Shown here: one piece after another, positions 26,830 to 34,281 of the stretch | Layout of the letters: every line of letters begins with the position of its first letter | Position numbering within the stretch: the stretch's first letter is position 1 | Assembly: GCA_963795805.1 (NCBI GenBank) | Contig: CAWCIV010000004.1 | Coordinates: forward strand, 1,240,001 to 1,304,000 | DNA from: JALYYC01 sp963795805 | GTDB taxonomy: Bacteria; Chloroflexota; Dormibacteria; CF-121 | Length of the DNA stretch: 64,000 bases | Direction of reading: 5' to 3' | The notes under the pieces: model-generated | What the model saw: only the letters and a program-made list of their open reading frames with translations | The model's database searches: none | What the model was told of the DNA's origin: nothing | Program-made: the position numbers and the translations under genes

Positions 26830-26904
26830 CGGACAGCTGGCGAGCGGAATTTAGCGGAAATTCTATTCTGTTGTGGTCTGACCCTCTCCATCGACCCGGA
26901 GCCG

Positions 26905-27343
26905 TTGAACTCTGCCGACGCCCAGCGCTTGATCGCTGAGCTGGATGCCGGTCTGGCTGAGCTCTACCGGCCGGAACAACGGTTCGGCCCGAATCTCAAG
27001 GCGGAACAGCTCGAGGCCGGCGGGGGGCAGTTTTTCATCGCCCGGGACGGCGCCACAGCCGTCGGTTGCGGCGCCATTCGCGTGCTCGAGCCTACCACCG
27101 CGGAGATCAAGCGCATGTATGTCCAGCCGAACCAACGGGGCAAGGGTGTCGGGCGCGCCATTCTGGCTCGCCTCGAGCTTACGGCGAGACGGGTGGGCGT
27201 CAAACGGTTGGTGCTCGAGACCGGAATCTACCAGGAGGTGGCGATTGACCTCTACCGGCAGGACTGGCTTTACCGAGATCCCGTGTTGGGGCGAGTATCT
27301 GACGTCGTCAACCAGCATTTGCTTCGAAAAGCCTCTGGCCTGA
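26905..27343 (+). CDS. GNAT-family N-acetyltransferase, frameshifted
   Basis: The first frame, from about TTG 26905, encodes ADAQRLIAELDAGLAELY, then EIKRMYVQPNQRGKGVGRAIL, the acetyl-CoA loop (QxxGxG), and LVLETGIYQEVAIDLYR. The expected family end, TGFTEIPCWGEYLTSSTSICFEKPL, follows in the next frame and stops at 27343. One extra base near 27258 explains it; reading on in the first frame instead gives a meaningless tail to 27444. The start is uncertain because in-frame sequence upstream (LSIDPEP) looks family-like but lacks a clear start codon. It is divergent from the YCII-sigma operon. Confidence 0.75.
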
Positions 27344-27352
27344 GTCGGTTCG

Positions 27353-28453
27353 TCATCGGCGTGGCCCGCGGAGGCGATTTCGAAGAGTGGCGGAGTCGCG
27401 GTGGGGCAGGTAGGAGCGATCGCCGATCCATTGGGCCGGGATGATCGCCAGCTGCCCGGCCAACTGATTCAGCGGTGACGCGTACTTGGATCGGAGCCTG
27501 GCAAACGCTTCCCAACCACCCTCCTTGTCGCGACAGTTATAGCCTGCCTTTTTCAATCGAGCCCACGCCTGGTCGTACTCCTCGCGCTCGACGATCTGCC
27601 CCTCACGTCGCAAATAGCGGAAATACCGGGCCAGGTCTTCGACGAGGTGATTGCCGACGGTGAACATCAACCGGGCGGATCCGTCGGACTTGTCCTCCAC
27701 GGTACTCATGATCAGCGTCGCGGCATCCATCACCGCACCGAAGGAATTGAGCCAGGCTTCGTTGTCATGGCTTGATCGGAAGAAGAGAAGGATCGGGTAG
27801 GCGAGATGGCTCTCCAGCACGGCCGCGCCCCAGGAGCGCCACTCGTTGAACGTGTCGATCAGCTCGTCCTGCCGTCCGCGTTCCGCCAGGGTTTCCAGGA
27901 TCTGGACGCCCGAGGGCGGCGCGCCGGCCAGCGCGTCAAGGGTGATGACCAGCTCCTCCCGCCGCTGAAACGACTGGTACAGGCTGAATAGCAGGGTGAT
28001 CGCCATCGCCGCCAGGAAGACGCCAGTGGCGCTCTCGGTGATGGTCGTCAACCGAGCCACCACGCCTTCGGGCACGTAGTCGCCGTAGCTGAGCGGCACG
28101 AACGTCCCGGCGGAAAAGTACAGGGAGGTAGGAAAGGAATCGAGGGCGGGACGGATCTGGGCTCGCACGCCGTCGATGATCAGGGCGAACCCGAGGATCA
28201 ATCCGAGAGCCCAGAGACCGAACATCATAAGCACGCCCATCGGCCCGAATGCGGCAAGGAAGCCCTCCCGCCGGGGTACCGACGACATCCGTCTGCCGAT
28301 CCATCGCCAGATTCGCCAGACGCCCCGAAGTGCGTATCGGACGAGCGCAAATTTGTTGACGGAGGGGCGGGGCAGGACGGCCGACTGAAACATGTCGTAG
28401 AAGACGAGCAGGACGAGGAGGATCCCTGCAACGACTTCGACCCAGCTCAGCAT
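27353..28453 (-). CDS. Two-pore-loop type ion channel family protein (Ion_trans_2)
   Basis: The 366-residue protein has an N-terminal helix (WVEVVAGILLVLLVFYDMF), a second near residues 70-95, a pore helix and filter (SLYFSAGTFVPLSYGDYVP, about 108-126) and a following helix (GVFLAAMAITLLFSLY). The filter reads PLSYGD instead of the potassium signature T(V/I)GYGD, so ion selectivity is unclear. The C-terminal 200 residues are soluble and helical, perhaps a regulatory domain. The gene ends next to the convergent GNAT gene. Confidence 0.75.
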   Translation of the reverse strand: MLSWVEVVAGILLVLLVFYDMFQSAVLPRPSVNKFALVRYALRGVWRIWRWIGRRMSSVPRREGFLAAFGPMGVLMMFGLWALGLILGFALIIDGVRAQIRPALDSFPTSLYFSAGTFVPLSYGDYVPEGVVARLTTITESATGVFLAAMAITLLFSLYQSFQRREELVITLDALAGAPPSGVQILETLAERGRQDELIDTFNEWRSWGAAVLESHLAYPILLFFRSSHDNEAWLNSFGAVMDAATLIMSTVEDKSDGSARLMFTVGNHLVEDLARYFRYLRREGQIVEREEYDQAWARLKKAGYNCRDKEGGWEAFARLRSKYASPLNQLAGQLAIIPAQWIGDRSYLPHRDSATLRNRLRGPRR

Positions 28454-28483
28454 GGCTCCCTAAGGCTACCGAGCGGGTATCTG

Positions 28484-28559
28484 GGGTGGCTTGAGGGATT
28501 TGAACCCTCGACCCTCAGATCCACAATCTGATGCTCTAACCAGCTGAGCTAAAGCCACC
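28484..28559 (-). tRNA. tRNA-His (GTG)
   Basis: On the minus strand a full cloverleaf is visible. The acceptor GGTGGCT pairs with AGCCACC. The D arm is AGCTCAGCTGGTTAGAGC, the anticodon arm TCAGA-TTGTGGA-TCTGA has anticodon GTG, and the T arm is GAGGG-TTCAAAT-CCCTC. The discriminator is C, as expected for tRNA-His. CCA is not encoded. Confidence 0.95.
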
Positions 28560-28572
28560 GTCGAGGTTGTGA

Positions 28573-29052
28573 TTATACGGGCGGTCGGTCTTTTCCACGA
28601 CGCTCGAGAAAGAAATCGCGAAGCAACTTGCCGGCGGGTTCGGCAAGCACGCCCGAGGCCACCTCGACGCGATGGTTGTTCGCGGGATTGCGGAGCACGT
28701 GGTAGATGGAATCGACCGCGCCCTTCTTCGGATCCGGGGCTCCGTAAACCAGCCGGGCGACACGGGCGAGGACCATGGCGCCGGCGCACATCGGACATGG
28801 CTCAAGGGTCACGTACACGGTGACGCGCTCCAGGCGCCAGGACTCGGTGATGCGGGCTACCGCCCGGAGCACCAGCATCTCGGCGTGGTCGGTTGCGTCG
28901 GGGGTGGTTTCGACCAGGTTGTGGGCCTCCGCCAACACGACCCCGTCGCGAACCGCGACCGCCCCGACCGGGACCTCGCCGATCGCCGCGGCGACTCGCG
29001 CCTGGGCCAGGGCGCGCTCCATGAAGTGGCCATCGTCATGTGGTTGCTTCAT
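28573..29052 (-). CDS. tadA: tRNA-specific adenosine deaminase
   Basis: The 159-residue zinc deaminase has DHAEMLVLRA (His ligand and catalytic Glu) and LEPCPMCAGAM (two Cys ligands). GAVAVRDG lies before these and DSIYHVLRNPANNHRVEV after, the usual TadA end. It converts A34 to inosine in tRNA-Arg(ACG). It lies just upstream of tRNA-His on the same strand. Confidence 0.95.
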   Translation of the reverse strand: MKQPHDDGHFMERALAQARVAAAIGEVPVGAVAVRDGVVLAEAHNLVETTPDATDHAEMLVLRAVARITESWRLERVTVYVTLEPCPMCAGAMVLARVARLVYGAPDPKKGAVDSIYHVLRNPANNHRVEVASGVLAEPAGKLLRDFFLERRGKDRPPV

Positions 29053-29061
29053 CCGGACAGA

Positions 29062-30201
29062 TTAGGCGGCCGCTGCCGGGATCGATGCGTCGGCGGCCAG
29101 GCTGGACCGCGACCTCAGTGTCAGGCTGGCAAACAGCCAGATGATTCCCACGGCGATCAATAGGTCGCCGGGGCTTGCGATACCGGGAAACGGAGCCAGC
29201 GGAAAGCGGTCCGCGAGCCAGGCAAGGTGTGTTCCACCATCCACGGATTGATAGGTTGGCGCCTGGCTGAGATTTCCGAGGTCGTCGACGATCCCGAGGG
29301 GCAGATCACCCGTCGCAACCGGCATGCGACCGCTGTTGGCGACCCGGGCGATTTCGTTGGCCATGCCGCCCAGGAGCATGCACACGATCGGAAACCACCG
29401 AAGCCGGATAGCAAAAAGGCCGATGGCTGCGAGGCTGGTTGCCGCCATAACGGCGGCCGGCTGGCTCGCCAGACGTGTGCTGAGAACCAGACCAGCCCCG
29501 CCCACGATCGCGAGGAGGGGCAGCGTTCGCAGGCGTAGTCTTTGACGGACCAGCCCACGGGGGTCGCCGCCCCGGGCAAAGCCGATCACGATGCCGATCA
29601 CTCCGAGGATCGCGATCTCACCCATGCGCAGCATGAGCGGTCCACTCGCCGGAGTCCGCCAGGCGAGCGCCAGGAGGGCGCCCAGCAGTCCCGCTACCGG
29701 CCAACCAAGCACGGATGGCCGTAGCCCGGTCAGCGTCGCGACGCCCACGAGGTAAATCAGGATGAGGACGGCCGTGGCCGCCACGAAGTGCGCGGTGTCG
29801 CCGTAGCCGACAATTCGCAGCGCCACGGTTGCGACCATGGCCATGACCATGAGCGAAGCGCTTCGGGTGAGGACCTCGCGCCATGGCGTTCGTGTCAAAA
29901 AGCCACCAGCCACGCCGGCAGCCACGGTCACGATTGCGGTCACATCGGGATGCTTGCGAAACATGATGATGGCGGCGATCAGCACGATCCGAGGCCCTGG
30001 CGACGGGTCCCCAGTTGCCGGACCGATGAGCGCCTCCTCCAGGATCGCCATTGCCGCAAAGGTGATCCAGGGCCAGGTCGTCGGGTAGGGGGTCGCGGTG
30101 AGCCACGAGAAGATCACCATCCCAAGCAATGCCACCGCGCCCGCAACCCAGATTGCGCGCGTGCCCAGGCGTCTGCGCACGTCAAGGCGCGGGAGGGCCA
30201 T
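29062..30201 (-). CDS. DUF5317 multi-pass membrane protein
   Basis: I use ATG 30201 (MALPRLDVRRRLG), giving 379 residues. The long frame open upstream of it is antisense to the CPBP gene and is rejected. About ten hydrophobic segments are seen. The C-terminal half has the DUF5317 pattern: CMLLGGMANEIARVANSGRMPVA, then HLAWLADRFPLAPFPGIASPGDLLIAVG. The N-terminal 200 residues are an additional membrane region. A GTG at about 30242 is an alternative start. Function unknown. It ends 9 bases before tadA. Confidence 0.7.
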   Translation of the reverse strand: MALPRLDVRRRLGTRAIWVAGAVALLGMVIFSWLTATPYPTTWPWITFAAMAILEEALIGPATGDPSPGPRIVLIAAIIMFRKHPDVTAIVTVAAGVAGGFLTRTPWREVLTRSASLMVMAMVATVALRIVGYGDTAHFVAATAVLILIYLVGVATLTGLRPSVLGWPVAGLLGALLALAWRTPASGPLMLRMGEIAILGVIGIVIGFARGGDPRGLVRQRLRLRTLPLLAIVGGAGLVLSTRLASQPAAVMAATSLAAIGLFAIRLRWFPIVCMLLGGMANEIARVANSGRMPVATGDLPLGIVDDLGNLSQAPTYQSVDGGTHLAWLADRFPLAPFPGIASPGDLLIAVGIIWLFASLTLRSRSSLAADASIPAAAA

Positions 30202-30276
30202 CGTCGGTGCAACGGCAACGGCCCGTAGGGCTTTGCTCACCTCGCGGGTTTCCCGCAGCTGGCCGTTATACCCGGT

Positions 30277-31140
30277 GTGTTCGAAACCGCCTCGGCGCCG
30301 TTTTTTCCCGGGCTCGACTGGCTGGTCAAGTTCGGCTTTGGCCTCATCGTTGCCTGCGCCGGGCTCCTCCTGATCCGACCAATGCGTCGTGGCGGCCTGC
30401 GGTTCGCGATCAGTGTCTTCACGATCGAGGTCGGCACGCTGTGTGCGATTCGCGGGATTGTGGCCGCCGGCCGCTCGTCCTGGTGGCAATACCTGATGCC
30501 GTTCGCCCTCGTTCTGATCCCAGCCCTCTTTATCGCCGCCGTTCTGACTCGGCTGCGATGGTGGCGCCGGGTCGGCTTTACACCGGTCAGCGAGTGGCGG
30601 GCTCCCCACCTGCTGATCCCGTTGCTGCTCATCCTCGCCCTGCCAATCGCGGGACTCTCGGCACGTGGCCTGGTTGCGACGACCGCCCTGGTGCTGGCGC
30701 TCCAGGTTGGCTTCCTCATCATTGACGTCTTTATGGAGGAAGTCACGTATCGCGGCCTCATCCTGGAAGCGCTGGCCTCCTACGGGGCTGTCTTGCGCGT
30801 CGCGATCGCCGCGACCCTTTTTGGTTTGAGCCACCTTGACAATCTCTTTCTCCCGGGCGCGGACCCGGTGGGCGTTACCTACCAGGTCTTCGAAGCGGTC
30901 CTGGTCGGTGTCCTCTTTGGCGCGGTGCGGCTGCGCATGAACACCATCTGGTTGGTCATGGCCGTGCATGCTGCGTACGACCTGATGCTCGTCCTGGTGT
31001 TCGGGCATGCGTTCCCGGTTGCCCCAACCGTTCCGGGCTTCGTCGTCGCTACCGTGGTCAATCTCGCACTCGCCGGCGTTGGCGTGTTCATCCTGCGAGG
31101 CCAAGCGGCGAGCCGTTTGGCCTCTCGAAGGGCGGCGTAA
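30277..31140 (+). CDS. CPBP-family intramembrane metalloprotease
   Basis: The 287-residue membrane protein starts at GTG 30277. It carries the Abi/CAAX motifs: EEVTYRG (motif 1, about residues 152-158), FGLSHLDN (motif 2) and VHAAYD (motif 3). The Glu and His residues expected to bind the metal are present. Eight or so membrane helices are predicted by eye. Targets are unknown; bacterial members are linked to prenyl-type processing or bacteriocin self-immunity. It is followed after two bases by the GT87 gene. Confidence 0.85.
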   Translation: MFETASAPFFPGLDWLVKFGFGLIVACAGLLLIRPMRRGGLRFAISVFTIEVGTLCAIRGIVAAGRSSWWQYLMPFALVLIPALFIAAVLTRLRWWRRVGFTPVSEWRAPHLLIPLLLILALPIAGLSARGLVATTALVLALQVGFLIIDVFMEEVTYRGLILEALASYGAVLRVAIAATLFGLSHLDNLFLPGADPVGVTYQVFEAVLVGVLFGAVRLRMNTIWLVMAVHAAYDLMLVLVFGHAFPVAPTVPGFVVATVVNLALAGVGVFILRGQAASRLASRRAA

Positions 31141-31142
31141 CC

Positions 31143-32270
31143 GTGAGGCTGCGGCGCGGCCATGGCATCGTGGCGGCCACCGGCATCAGCGCCTCGCTTG
31201 CGTTGTTCGACATCGTCTGGGCCACCACGTTGCACTACAAGGTTTCCCTGCCCGACTTCTACGTGTACTATCTGGCCGCCCGGCTGGGGCGCATCTACGG
31301 ATGGGCGTCGATCTATGACCCTTCCGTCTTTCTGCCGCCGGTCACGGCCGCGGTCGGGAGACCGTTGCCCTACCTCAACCCGCCGGAACTCGCCTGGCTG
31401 GTCACGCCGCTGAGCTTCCTTCCCTACGGACTCGCCGGGTGGATCTGGTCCGCGGTCCTGGTGGCGGCCTTCGGCATTGTCTTCATTCTGGTCGCCCCTG
31501 GCCGGTGGCCGTCGCGCTTGGTCCACGGCCTGGGCGCCGCCGTGTTGCTCCCCGTCTTCGTCGGCATTCTGATCGGCCAGGTGACGCTGATTGTCATGGC
31601 GGCCGTTGCGGTCTCCTGGTGGCTGCTCTCGCGCGGCCGACCGTGGCTGGCGGGAGTCGCGCTGGCAACCCTCATGCTGAAGCCGCAAATCGCCTTTCTG
31701 GTCCCGATCGCGCTCCTCCTGGCTGGATTCTGGCGTGTTGTGGTGGCGTGGTTGGCGGTGAGTGCACCACTCGCTGCGCTGACTCTCCTTGCCACCGGCC
31801 CCGGCGTCGTCCATCAGGTCTTGCGCTCGCTCGAGGCGATCCGAGGGGTTCCGGGTCCGATCCAATCGTCCCTGTTGCGCCAGCTGCCGCTCCAGGCCGC
31901 GATCGTCGCCATTGGCTTGGTCCTGGGCGTCTGCGGGATCGTCATCTGGCGCAGTCGCGGAAGCGGTCCGTCCCTTCCAATCGCCGTCGGGTTACTCGCC
32001 AGCGTGCTGGCCAGTCCCTACATCAATTTCTATGATCTCGCCGCGATGGTGTTGGCGGGTTGGTTGATCCTTCGCTCAAACCCGCCACGCTGGCAGCAGG
32101 TCCTGACCATCGCGATGTACGTGCCACTCTTTGGAGCCCCGATCTGGCCGATGCTTACCCTGGCCGGTCTCTGCTTATGGCTTGTAAGCTGGTGGCCGCT
32201 GGCGGAGGGGGCGAGATTCGAACTCGCGGTGGCCTTGCAGCCACACGGCTTTTCGAGAGCCGCACCTTAA
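31143..32270 (+). CDS. GT87/DUF2029 family polyprenyl-phosphate mannosyltransferase-like membrane protein, 3' end uncertain
   Basis: The 375-residue protein starts at GTG 31143. It has the DUF2029 plan: DFYVYYLAARLG near residues 36-47, IYDPSVFLPP, YLNPPELAWLV, and many helices with ALATLMLKPQIAFLVPIALLL, then ASPYINFYDLA. Such enzymes add sugars from polyprenyl-phosphate donors on the outer membrane face. The last 24 residues lie antisense to tRNA-Ser and do not look native. A TAA at 32185 in the next frame would end the protein before the tRNA, so a one-base insertion is suspected. Confidence 0.75.
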   Translation: MRLRRGHGIVAATGISASLALFDIVWATTLHYKVSLPDFYVYYLAARLGRIYGWASIYDPSVFLPPVTAAVGRPLPYLNPPELAWLVTPLSFLPYGLAGWIWSAVLVAAFGIVFILVAPGRWPSRLVHGLGAAVLLPVFVGILIGQVTLIVMAAVAVSWWLLSRGRPWLAGVALATLMLKPQIAFLVPIALLLAGFWRVVVAWLAVSAPLAALTLLATGPGVVHQVLRSLEAIRGVPGPIQSSLLRQLPLQAAIVAIGLVLGVCGIVIWRSRGSGPSLPIAVGLLASVLASPYINFYDLAAMVLAGWLILRSNPPRWQQVLTIAMYVPLFGAPIWPMLTLAGLCLWLVSWWPLAEGARFELAVALQPHGFSRAAP

Positions 32271-32289
32271 ACCGCTCGGACACCCCTCC
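32200..32289 (-). tRNA. tRNA-Ser (CGA)
   Basis: The minus strand shows a class II tRNA. The acceptor GGAGGGG pairs with CCCCTCC, the anticodon loop is CTCGAAA (anticodon CGA), there is a long variable arm, and the T loop is TTCGAAT. The discriminator is G and CCA is encoded at 32202-32200. Its last third is overlapped by the open end of the GT87 frame. Confidence 0.95.
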
Positions 32290-32300
32290 GGCGCGTAATT

Positions 32301-33002
32301 CTAATGGCCGTGCGCGCCGGCAGGACCATCAAGCGCGACCGGGGAGGGTGAGATCGAGGTCTCGCCGGCCAGGGGGGAAGGCGAGGTGCGCCGCCGGGCG
32401 CGGTGCCGCGCCACCTTGGCCCGGTTGCCGCAGCTGCGCATGCTGCACCACTTGCGTTTGCCGGTCCGGGAGGTGTCTTTGAAGACCCAGCGGCACTGGT
32501 CGTTTTCGCACACGCGGAGCCGAGCCGCTTCACCCTGGATCAGCTCGCGGGCGACCGCCTCGGCGAGCCGGGCGGTCGCGCCATCCACGGGGTCTCCCTG
32601 GTGCCGGTGGTCCAGGGACAGACCGTCCGCCGAGGGCACCAGCTCGTAGATGTAGTGGGTCCGAAGCGCGCGGTTGATTTCCGCCACGTCGGCGACGTCC
32701 GGCGGCCGCCGGGCCGCACGGGCCTCCAGGACGCCCCGCATCGCCTCCCGGATCCGGTGCAGCCGTGCTAGCATCTCCCAGCCTGCCCCGGGCGCAGCCC
32801 CGTATTGGGTGAGCAGGCTCTCCCGGGACTCGGCGTGCATCAGGCCGTGGGCACAGAGCCAGTCGAGGGCGGCCTTGGGGGCGTCGAGCGCATCGTGTGG
32901 AACAGGCCAGAGGTCGAGCGTGTTCACAAAGTCGAGGCCGGTTTGCACCGAGGCGAGATGGCCTTGGGAGAAAGGCATCAAAGGCGTTGCAGGATCGTTC
33001 AC
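32301..33002 (-). CDS. CGNR zinc-finger (ABATE-domain) regulator-like protein
   Basis: The C-terminal CGNR finger is clear: LRVCENDQCRWVFKDTSR, then KWCSMRSCGNRAKVARHRARR, with four Cys ligands. The N-terminal part has SVQTGLDFVNTLD and WLCAHGL, typical of the ABATE region. I choose GTG 33002, because TATAAA at 33013-33018 (minus strand) would be the -10 box and make the mRNA nearly leaderless; GTG 33041 lies upstream of that box. The protein has 233 residues. The family is thought to bind DNA. It is divergent from a 50-residue gene. Confidence 0.8.
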   Translation of the reverse strand: MNDPATPLMPFSQGHLASVQTGLDFVNTLDLWPVPHDALDAPKAALDWLCAHGLMHAESRESLLTQYGAAPGAGWEMLARLHRIREAMRGVLEARAARRPPDVADVAEINRALRTHYIYELVPSADGLSLDHRHQGDPVDGATARLAEAVARELIQGEAARLRVCENDQCRWVFKDTSRTGKRKWCSMRSCGNRAKVARHRARRRTSPSPLAGETSISPSPVALDGPAGAHGH

Positions 33003-33022
33003 ATGTAACCCCTTTATACCAC

Positions 33023-33051
33023 TTGACGGGTTAAAGTGCACGCGCTACAAT
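33023..33051 (+). promoter_or_regulatory. Strong promoter of a 50-residue gene
   Basis: TTGACG (33023-33028), 17-base spacer, TACAAT (33046-33051). A leader of about 45 bases runs to ATG 33103. It overlaps the divergent CGNR promoter region, so the two genes may be controlled together. Confidence 0.7.
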
Positions 33052-33102
33052 ATGCCTGTAACTAGTCAGACGGTATCAAGCGGTTACAAAGAGGTGACAA
33101 TC

Positions 33103-33255
33103 ATGCAGGACTACTACTCGATTTATACGTGGGCGATGGACAAGCAGGCCGAGATGGAGCGTGAGGCGGCGGAGCGCCGGCTCCGAAGCCAGTCACCCGC
33201 CGTTCACCTCAAGCTGCAGTGGCCCATCGTTCGCCTTCGCGACGACGGCCGCTAA
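33103..33255 (+). CDS. Small 50-residue protein with its own promoter
   Basis: ATG 33103 follows GAGGTGA by 5 bases. The product begins MQDYYSIYTWAMDKQAEMER, continues with a charged helix (EAAERRLRSQ) and ends VHLKLQWPIVRLRDDGR. It has no membrane helix. The good promoter and ribosome site support a real gene despite its size. It may be related to the divergent CGNR regulator, or be a free small regulator; neither is shown by the sequence. Confidence 0.6.
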   Translation: MQDYYSIYTWAMDKQAEMEREAAERRLRSQSPAVHLKLQWPIVRLRDDGR

Positions 33256-33273
33256 ACCTGACCGGCCGCGATT

Positions 33274-34281
33274 GTGAATTCCCGACTGGCGCGCGCTGAG
33301 GTGGCCTCCGAGGGAGGTCGCCCTCAGCCCCGCCCGGGTTCAACCGCCTCCCCACTCCGGATCTGGCTGGCGCTGGGTACGGTGTACATCCTCTGGGGCT
33401 CGACCTACCTGGGGATCAAGTACGCGATTGCGACCATCCCACCCCTCCTGATGGGGTCGGCGCGCTTCCTTACGGCGGGCGGGGTGCTTTATGTCCTGGC
33501 GATCCGGCAGGGAGACGCGGGCCGGGACAGACTGGGGGCGCCACAATGGCTCGCCGCCCTGCTGATCGGCGGCGCCATGCTGGTCGGCGGCAACGGCGGC
33601 GTCATCCTGGCCGAGCAGAGCATCCCCAGCGGGGTGGCGGCGCTCCTGGTCGCGACCGCGCCCCTCTGGATGGCGATCATCGATCGGCTGATCTTCGGGC
33701 GCCGCCTGCCGGGCCTGGGCATTCTCGGGCTGGTCATCGGCTTTGGCGGCGTCGCCTTCCTGATCGGGTCGCCCGGCTCGGGGCGGGTCAACCTCGGTGG
33801 CGCAGCGCTCGGGCTGGCGGCCCCGCTCTGCTGGGCGGCCGGCTCTGTCTTCACGCGCCACGTCAAGCTGCCCACCCGGCCACTGGTTGCCTCCTCCATG
33901 GAGATGCTCTGCGCCGGCGGCCTGTTCTTCATCGCCGCGGTCCTCGCCGGTGAGCCCGGCCGCCTGCACTGGCAGGCGATCTCCTCCCAATCCATCCTGG
34001 CCCTCGTCTACCTGATCACGTTCGGCAGCCTGGTCGGGTTCACCGCATACGTCTGGCTGCTGCGATCGGCGCCTCTGTCGCTGGTGTCGACCTACGCCTA
34101 CGTGAATCCGGTTGTCGCCGTCATCCTCGGGACGCTCTTCCTGCATGAAGCGCTCTCGCCCCGCACCGCGATCGCGGGCGGCATCATCGTGACGGCGGTG
34201 GCGCTCATCGTGATCGCGCGCCAGCGTGCGCAGCAGGTCAGGGTTGCGCCGGTTCCACCAGTTGCACCCGTTCGCCCGTAA
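33274..34281 (+). CDS. EamA/DMT-family transporter
   Basis: The 335-residue protein from GTG 33274 has ten membrane segments in two EamA repeats: VYILWGSTYLGIKYAIATIPP near the start and SLVSTYAYVNPVVAVILGTLFLHEAL near the end. The N-terminal 28 residues are a soluble tail. It exports or imports small metabolites; the substrate is unknown. It is convergent with the DNA ligase gene and overlaps its end by 44 bases. A second, more distant EamA gene lies at 59.8-60.7 kb. Confidence 0.9.
   Translation: MNSRLARAEVASEGGRPQPRPGSTASPLRIWLALGTVYILWGSTYLGIKYAIATIPPLLMGSARFLTAGGVLYVLAIRQGDAGRDRLGAPQWLAALLIGGAMLVGGNGGVILAEQSIPSGVAALLVATAPLWMAIIDRLIFGRRLPGLGILGLVIGFGGVAFLIGSPGSGRVNLGGAALGLAAPLCWAAGSVFTRHVKLPTRPLVASSMEMLCAGGLFFIAAVLAGEPGRLHWQAISSQSILALVYLITFGSLVGFTAYVWLLRSAPLSLVSTYAYVNPVVAVILGTLFLHEALSPRTAIAGGIIVTAVALIVIARQRAQQVRVAPVPPVAPVRP

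Noticed and set aside
30202..31104. N-terminal extension of the DUF5317 frame
   Set aside because: It is antisense to the CPBP protease gene and is highly charged, unlike the membrane protein that follows.
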